A stretch of 64,000 nt of DNA from the NCBI GenBank assembly GCA_018296165.2, contig JACKQL020000020.1, positions 558,001-622,000 on the forward strand, written 5' to 3'. Below are positions 58,222 through 64,000 of the stretch, one piece after another. How positions within the stretch are numbered: position 1 is the stretch's first letter; every line of letters starts with the position of its first letter. Source of the DNA: Termitomyces sp. T153 (taxonomy: Eukaryota > Basidiomycota > Agaricomycetes > Agaricales > Lyophyllaceae). The position numbers and the translations under genes were made by a program. The notes under the pieces are model-generated. The model did not search any database and was not told the DNA's origin. It saw only the letters and a program-made list of their open reading frames with translations.

Positions 58222-59170
58222 TGTGTGAGTCCATTGATAGACTTAAAAGGGGGGTATGTAATGGAACACCCACCTGCCCATTACCTTCTCAGTATTCTAT
58301 ATAGTACATTTACTTAATTATATATTACAAGGTAGCATCACATGACACTACTCTTAAATACTCATACTGTAATTACATAAGGCAGCAGCTTACTTCATAC
58401 TTTGTAGACTAGATCAATTGACTGGTTTTGATTTATGAGGTGTGAACAGTAAGTTGTATGACCTGTAATGGAAATGTCTATGCCAAGAACTTTGTAAGTT
58501 GATACCTTTCCCTTCTGCACCAGAGGATGACAATGTTGCTAGTGTCACAATCCCCCCATCCCTAATCCCCTCTCTTGACCTCCAACTTATCCTTCCCAAG
58601 ATCCCCAACATCACTAATGACATCATGCCCCACCATCAACCCATCAAGTCTGCATCAGCAGCCTTCCCTGTTAGGGTGGGACCCCTGAATTCACTCCCCA
58701 AAACCCCTGCACTGTTCCATACTCATCCTAGACCCTCAGTGGTGCTGTAAAACCTTGTCTTAGAACTGCTTCCCTGTTTCCAGTCCTGGAAACACACTCC
58801 AGACCCTGGAACTACATCTGCACCCCTGCTCCAAGTCCCAAACTGCTCTGATAGCCTTCTTATAAGTACTGTAACCTATAGTCAGTACCCTAATCTCAAT
58901 ATTGCTGTAACATTTTCATTACAGATTGTGCAGCTTATGCTTCACACTCCATAAGTCAAAACCAGTTGTGATTCTGTCCACAAAGTATGAAGTAAGGTGC
59001 TGCCTTACATAATTATAGTAAATGTATTTATAGGTAGCATCAGATGACACTACAGTGAATTAATAACAATAATATTAATTAAAGATATAGTAATTGCACA
59101 AGTAAGGACTAGTAATGGCTGCTCCATTACATACCCCCCTTTTGAGTCTGTCAATGGACTCACACTAATA
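58222..59170. repeat. Head-to-head LTR starts with polypurine tracts (inverted pair)
   Basis: Left arm: GTGTGAGTCCATTGATAGAC, then a polypurine tract AAAAGGGGGG (58245-58254), TA, and an LTR start TGTAATGG at 58257. Right arm: the same in inverted order, CCATTACA ending at 59131, TACCCCCCTTTT (59132-59143), then GAGTCTGTCAATGGACTCACA. Inner parts also pair (cttacttcatactttgta at about 58390; acaaagtatgaagtaag at about 58979). Between them (about 58540-58970) lies unrelated pyrimidine-rich sequence starting TGTCACAATCCCCCC, possibly part of another LTR. Confidence 0.72.
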
Positions 59171-59880
59171 GTCTAGACAAAAAAGAGGGTGGGATATGAC
59201 ATCCCACCTGCAGTTTGGCACTGGGGCCCTGGCACATAGAGACATACATATGTAGTGTGACATACAATACAGTGGAGCATGCTTTGTGTGGCATTCTACA
59301 TCACTAGCAGAGTCTGCTATACCATAGTGGAATCCCCACAATGTAGCATATTATATGGGTGCTGTGGGGGCCATACACTATCCAGTGGAGTCCTTTGACC
59401 AGGATCTGTAGCTGCTAATGCAACTGGGTCCATTGCTTTTTGCAATAACTGGCCTGTTGTGGCTGCTAAACACTACAATCTGCTGGTGTCAGTGGACTGA
59501 CAGTGTCAGGGAACTGCCAATGCATGTGCTTGGCTTGGTCATGTGTTTGGTCACATGACAGTTGCCATGTGTGTTCTGCACAGAACCCACATGGCAAGGT
59601 ATGCACATGTTTGGCAAGGTCATGTGACCAGAGTAATTTTTCCGAACCCTAGCATTGGAGATCCTCAGACTTGTTCTCTTTGGATCTTCCATTGCCAAAT
59701 GTGTAGTCCCACTTGTAGACATTGTACTGTGCTGAATAGACTTTGGATCTCCCTCTGCCAGTTGTGTGACTGAGCCACAGCCTCTAGAGGTCATCCTTAC
59801 AGCAGAACAAGTCCCCAGATTTGGTCTAGGAGCTCCCTTTTGATTACTTGAGCTTCTACTTGGTCCCTCAAAAGGTCTCT
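59171..59880. other. Non-coding transposon sequence, possibly 5' LTR of Gypsy C
   Basis: No domain is visible on either strand. The stretch at 59645-59695 resembles the centre of the small pogo-type element at 23440-23485. Its position directly upstream of the Gypsy C gag suggests an LTR or leader, but I could not fix its ends. Confidence 0.35.
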
Positions 59881-59917
59881 CCCCCACCAGTGTTTTAGTG
59901 CCCCCTGTGCTCCTCTT

Positions 59918-61225
59918 ATGACCCAGCCAACCCCTCCAGCACCTCCCCCTGATGCTTCAAGCCTCCAGAACAATGCCTGGAGTCATTTGCTGTCCCTGGA
60001 AACACAGGTTCAATTTACCCAAGCCTCCCTTACTTCTCACATGGCTAAACTCACTAGACTCTGTCAAACTACTGAAACAGTGTCCCTTTCTCTCCAAGCC
60101 CTTCTGGAACATCTCCTCCTTGCTCCTACCACACCTCCTATGCCCCCAGAAGATGCAGAATGGTTGGTGTCTGCACCTAGCTCAGGCTTTCTGGCTCCAG
60201 CTGCTGCAGAATGGTTTGCATCTGCATCTGGCTTAGGCCTTTCAGCTCCTTATTCCAAACTACCTCATCCTGCACTCCCTGACATATATGATGGAGATTG
60301 TAAGGTTCAAGAATGTTTCCTCCAGTCCTGTACCACCTATATCCAGATGAACAGTGAAGCCTTCACCTCAGATGCATTGGAAATTGCTTGGATTCTCTCC
60401 TATATGAAGGCTGGCCTAGCTTTAACCTACACCCTATGTATCTTTTGATGCCCAGGAGGAGTTGAGAGTTTCTCTAGCTGGATGGAGTTTGAGAAAGAGT
60501 TCTGAGCTGAGTTCTTCCCCCTTGACTCTGCCAAAACTGCAGCTCTTTCCCTTCAAGACTGAACCCAGTATGATCAAGGGAAGTGGTCACTTGATGAGTA
60601 CATTGACTCTTTCTGTGCCTTATTCAAACAGGCAGGATATCTGGATAGTCTGCAACTCTGCCTAACCTTCTGTGATTGACTCCACTCCTCTCTTATGGGT
60701 TGTATCAACAGTATGGCAGAGGGGCACCCAGATGATGAGCATGTTGATACTTGGTACAAGATGGCTCATGAGCAGTGGCAGTTGATGGAACTGCAATATG
60801 AGCTGCAGTGGATGCAACCCTCAACATTTCCTTTCTCTTGTGGAGGGTTTACTCCCAAGCTCTCCCTTCTGTGCCTGCTTGAGCAGCCTCACAAGCAGGT
60901 GCAACTTTTCCCCTTCCATCCCATATTGCTCCCTTGTGCTCCCTGCCCCAAGGAGTCCCAATGGATGTTGACACCTCCTGACAGCAGTCCTCTACTCCCC
61001 TGCTGTGTCAACACTGTGGAAAGGCTGGTCACTTTGCTTGCTACTGTCTTCAAGGACTAGAGGTCCACTACCTGTCAGCATTGGAGCAAGAAGAGCTGCT
61101 CATCCAACTCCTTACAGCCTGGGATGCAATAGGAACCCCCTCTCCAGACACACTTATAGCTGTCCAGTCTGATGAAGTGGCCAATGTATTGGAGGAGGTT
61201 CCTACAGAGTCTGAGGAATTTTGAA
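59918..61225 (+). pseudogene. Gypsy C gag
   Basis: Begins MTQPTPPAPPPDASSLQNNA with a short coiled segment, then KLPHPALPDIYDGDCKVQEC and a capsid-type domain continuing through frameshifts (LDEYIDSFCALFKQAGYLDS in one frame). The knuckle CQHCGKAGHFACYCLQGLEV (CX2CX4HX4C) lies at about 61005-61065, followed by YLSALEQEELLIQLLTAWDA. Broken by stops and at least two frame changes. Confidence 0.75.
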
Positions 61226-61439
61226 AGGGCAATGGATGAACTGTATGCCCCCATTGCCTAATTTTAATTGTTTCACCTTGCTGTTTGTAGAATCAAATAC
61301 ATCTGTTGCTGTTGTTGATACTATGCCTGAAACAATAAGTCCCTCTTCAGATGTACAAATTCCCTCTTCAGCTAAAGTCTCTGCTGGAAATGCACCCCCT
61401 AGCCCACACCACCAGATCCCTGCATAGGAATGCTGCCTC

Positions 61440-63790
61440 CCCCATCATTATGTTGTTGCTTCCACCCCTTCTACCAACTCCCTGAAGCTACAGGTGGAAA
61501 TTGAGATGATGGACACCCAGCAGATCTGAAGTATGGTTGCTCTACTTGACAGTGGCACAACAGGCCTCTTTCTTGACACTGACTACATGCAATAACACCA
61601 CCTTACCACTTGCCCCTTTCCCATCCTATTCCCATATACAATGTTGGTGGCACACTCAATGAAGCTGGCTCTATTTGCTCCATGGTGGACCTGGTCCTCT
61701 GCTACTAAGACCACTCAGAGCAAGCCACTTTTGCCATCACTAGTTTGGAAAAGCAAGACATGATCTTGGGGTTCACCTGGCTATGTGAACACAACCCAGA
61801 GATTGATTGGATTAAGGGTGAGGTGAAAATGAGTCACTGCCCATGTTGCTGCATTACTTGTGCAAAAGAAGCCCATAAGGAGCAGAGAGCCAAGGTTCAT
61901 GAGCATGCTGCTGTGCAGTTCTGTCATGCTGGGCATCTCCTTTATGCTGATCTTGACCTCCTGAGTCCCCACCCTCTGGCATTCCCTTATAGAGAGGCCC
62001 TCTACAAGGATGTCCAAGGTGTTGAGTGTGAATCTCTAGAGGAAGAGGAAGGCAAAGGAGAATGGACCTGTACTCCAGATGCAGAGTCTCCAGATGAGAC
62101 CATAGAGGTGGGTGATCAGATCTATGCTAAACCCTCTGCCCCCCTCCTACAGTGGTGGAGATTCAAGCCAGTCAGACTACTTCTCAGTATCTGGCTGAGG
62201 CATTTGCAGCAAACTCACAGCCCAAGCCTGTCTGTAGCATGGTTCCCAATCACCTTCATGACTTTGAGGATGTATTCTCCAAGGCTTCCTTTGATTCACT
62301 TCCAGAGCACAAGCAGTGGGATCATGCAATCAAGCTGATACCAGATGTGGAGCCCTCCAGCTGCAAGGTCTATCCACTTGCACCCTGTGAGCAGGATGAA
62401 CTGGATGCCTTCCTGTAGGAAAATCTCAGCTCAGGACAAATACAAACCTCCAAGTCTCCAATGGCCTCCCCAGTCTTTTTTATTAAGAAAAAGGATGGAT
62501 CTCTTTGTCTGGTTCAGGACTATCATGTCTTGAATGCAATGATAGTGAAGAATTGCTATCTGTTGCTACTCATCTCAGAACTTGTCAATAACTGTCATGG
62601 TGCATGCTACTTTAAAAAGTTGGATGTCCATTGGGCCTACAACAATGTATGCATCAAAGAAGGGGATGAGTGGAAGGCAGCTTTTTGAATCAATCATGGA
62701 CTCTTTGAACCTCTGGTGAGGCCTCACCAATAGCCCAGCCACCTTCCAGACTATGATGAATGACATTTTCTGTGATCTGATTGCAGAAGGTGTGGTCTGC
62801 ATGTATCTTGACAATATCCTCATCTACACTAAAACTCTGGAGGAGCATTGCCAGGTCACACACATTGTCTTGGAATGCCTCTACCACCACCAGCTCTATT
62901 TAAAGCCTGAGAGGTGTGAATTTGAGCAGACCAAGGTAGAGTACCTGGGTTTGATCATTTCACATGGAACAGCAGAGATGGACCCCATCAAAGTGGCAGG
63001 TGTAGCAGAGTGGCCTGAGCCAAGGAACAAGAAGGAAGTGCAGGCCTTTCTTGGCTTTGTCAATTTCTACTAGAGGTTCATACAGGATTTTTTCCACCAT
63101 GCATGCCCCCTCTTTGACCTCACAGTTAAGCATACAGCATGGCAGTGGGAGCCCCCACAGCAAGCTGCCTTTGATGCCCTCAAGCAAGCAGTGACCTCAA
63201 AGCCAGTCCTCCTGTTCCCTAACAATGATTTTTCATTCCATGTGGAAGTGGATAGCTCAGACTTTGCTACAGGAGCAGTCCTCTCCCAGCAGTTAAAGGA
63301 GGATAGCAAATGGCATCCAGTAGCCTTTTACTCCAAGAAGAGCCTTAATGCAGTTGAATGGAACTATGAGATACATGACAAGGAGATGCTGGCAATTATT
63401 TGGTCCTTTGAAGAATGGCAGCATTTCCTTGAAGGTGCCCAGCATCAGTTTGAAGTCTGAACAGACCACAAGAACCTCAAGTACTTCTGTTCTGCTAAGA
63501 AACTAAATCAATGCCAAGCTCAGTGGTCCCTGTATCTGGCCACCTTTGACTTCTCACTGCATCACAAACCTGGATGGAGCATGGGCAAACTGGATGCATT
63601 GTCCAGATGGGCTGACCATGGCACAGGAGAAGGAGATAATGACAACATTGTCCTCCTTAAGCCTGAGCATTTTGCCATCTGCACACTAAAAGGGATTGTG
63701 GTTCAAGGGGATGAGGCAAACATCCTTAGAGACATCCAAAGAGGGAACTGAGAGGGTGCACAGGAGGATGCAGTTGCCCAGGCTGCACAG
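61440..63790 (+). pseudogene. Gypsy C pol: protease, RT and RNase H
   Basis: Protease-like LDSGTTGLFLDTDYMQ (near 61548; DSG triad, frame shifted) and LGFTWLCEHNPEIDWIKGEV; RT with FEDVFSKASFDSLPEHKQWD, SPVFFIKKKDGSLCLVQDYH, FKKLDVHWAYNNVCIKEGDE, LTNSPATFQTMMNDIFCDLI and YLDNILIYTKTLEEHCQVTH (YLDN for YLDD); then PKNKKEVQ-type EPRNKKEVQAFLGFVNFY; RNase H with FSFHVEVDSSDFATGAVLSQ, WNYEIHDKEMLAIIWSFEEW and TDHKNLKYFCSAKKLNQCQA. In-frame stops occur after KAAF, NFY and FEV. Confidence 0.85.
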
Positions 63791-64000
63791 GCCCTATGAG
63801 CTTGATGGGTGAGTGGAGTCAAGTCAGTGCATGCAGATGAGTGGGGTCTTCAGGATGGGCTTCTGACCTTTATAGGATGCATTTATATGCCTAACATCTC
63901 AGAACTTTGCCAGCACATTGTAGAATAACATCATGACTCTTGAGTAGCTGGACATCCTAGAAGATGGAAGACACTGGAGCTGGTATCTTAGAACTATTGG

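Larger units (their letters stand above)
59880..64000 (+). mobile_element. Ty3/Gypsy family C, right copy, running off the window
   Basis: Holds gag, zinc knuckle, protease region, RT and RNase H in order; integrase is beyond the window end. Homologous to the inverted copy at 51430-54690. Many Arg codons are mutated to stop, Cys or His. Confidence 0.85.

Overview
The window reads as nuclear DNA of a filamentous basidiomycete, most likely an Agaricomycete. Host genes carry many short introns (about 40-80 nt, mostly GT-AG), sit close together on both strands, and match conserved fungal families. The repeats are of mushroom type: Ty3/Gypsy chromoviruses, Copia, a Plavaka-like transposase relic and a pogo/Tigger-like DNA transposon.

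Region 1 (1-21,840) is a compact host block. In order it holds: a long coiled-coil protein (+); a protein with a Med25/PTOV-like barrel and Q/P-rich tail (+); a cytochrome b561 membrane protein (-); a kinesin-10-like motor (-); ribosomal protein uL16/RPL10 (+); ribokinase (-); an unrecognised spliced gene (-); TSR3, the 18S rRNA aminocarboxypropyltransferase (-); a Sos7-like kinetochore protein (+); an intronless PPR-like, probably mitochondrial protein (-); a degenerate partial copy of the Sos7 gene; and the GINS subunit PSF1 (-). Several divergent promoters carry CACGTG palindromes. The functions are housekeeping ones (chromosome segregation, replication initiation, ribosome biogenesis, pentose and redox metabolism); I see no metabolic cluster.

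Region 2 (21,843-46,963) is a nested transposon block strongly depleted in CpG. It holds LTRs of a Gypsy family here called B (termini TGATACGCCTGTCTC, with a hairpin), a 644-bp non-autonomous pogo-type element, Plavaka-like remains, a near-complete chromovirus (family A, 26,393-36,533) with a chromodomain and an antisense accessory reading frame, a B-family gag, a decayed Copia element split by a solo A-type LTR with a perfect 5-bp target duplication, and a 2.7-kb pogo/Tigger-like element inside a B LTR.

Region 3 (46,964-49,640) is an island of host sequence with one intron-rich O-acetylhomoserine sulfhydrylase-family gene that looks intact but is divergent.

Region 4 (49,700-64,000) is a second CpG-poor transposon block. 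It holds a TGTAA...TTACA LTR, a purine-rich tract, two inverted copies of one Gypsy family (C), a fragment of another Gypsy (RNase H plus an Asp-rich tail encoded by a GAT microsatellite) and a head-to-head LTR pair. The last element runs off the window.

The main signals are CpG-to-TpG/CpA mutation of the transposons that converts reverse-transcriptase YLDD to YLDN in two families, a matched autonomous/non-autonomous transposon pair, a possible intron gain by tandem duplication in the b561 gene, and an antisense Cys-rich frame in the chromovirus. I found no CRISPR array, rRNA gene or convincing tRNA gene. Splice sites and similarities were read by eye.
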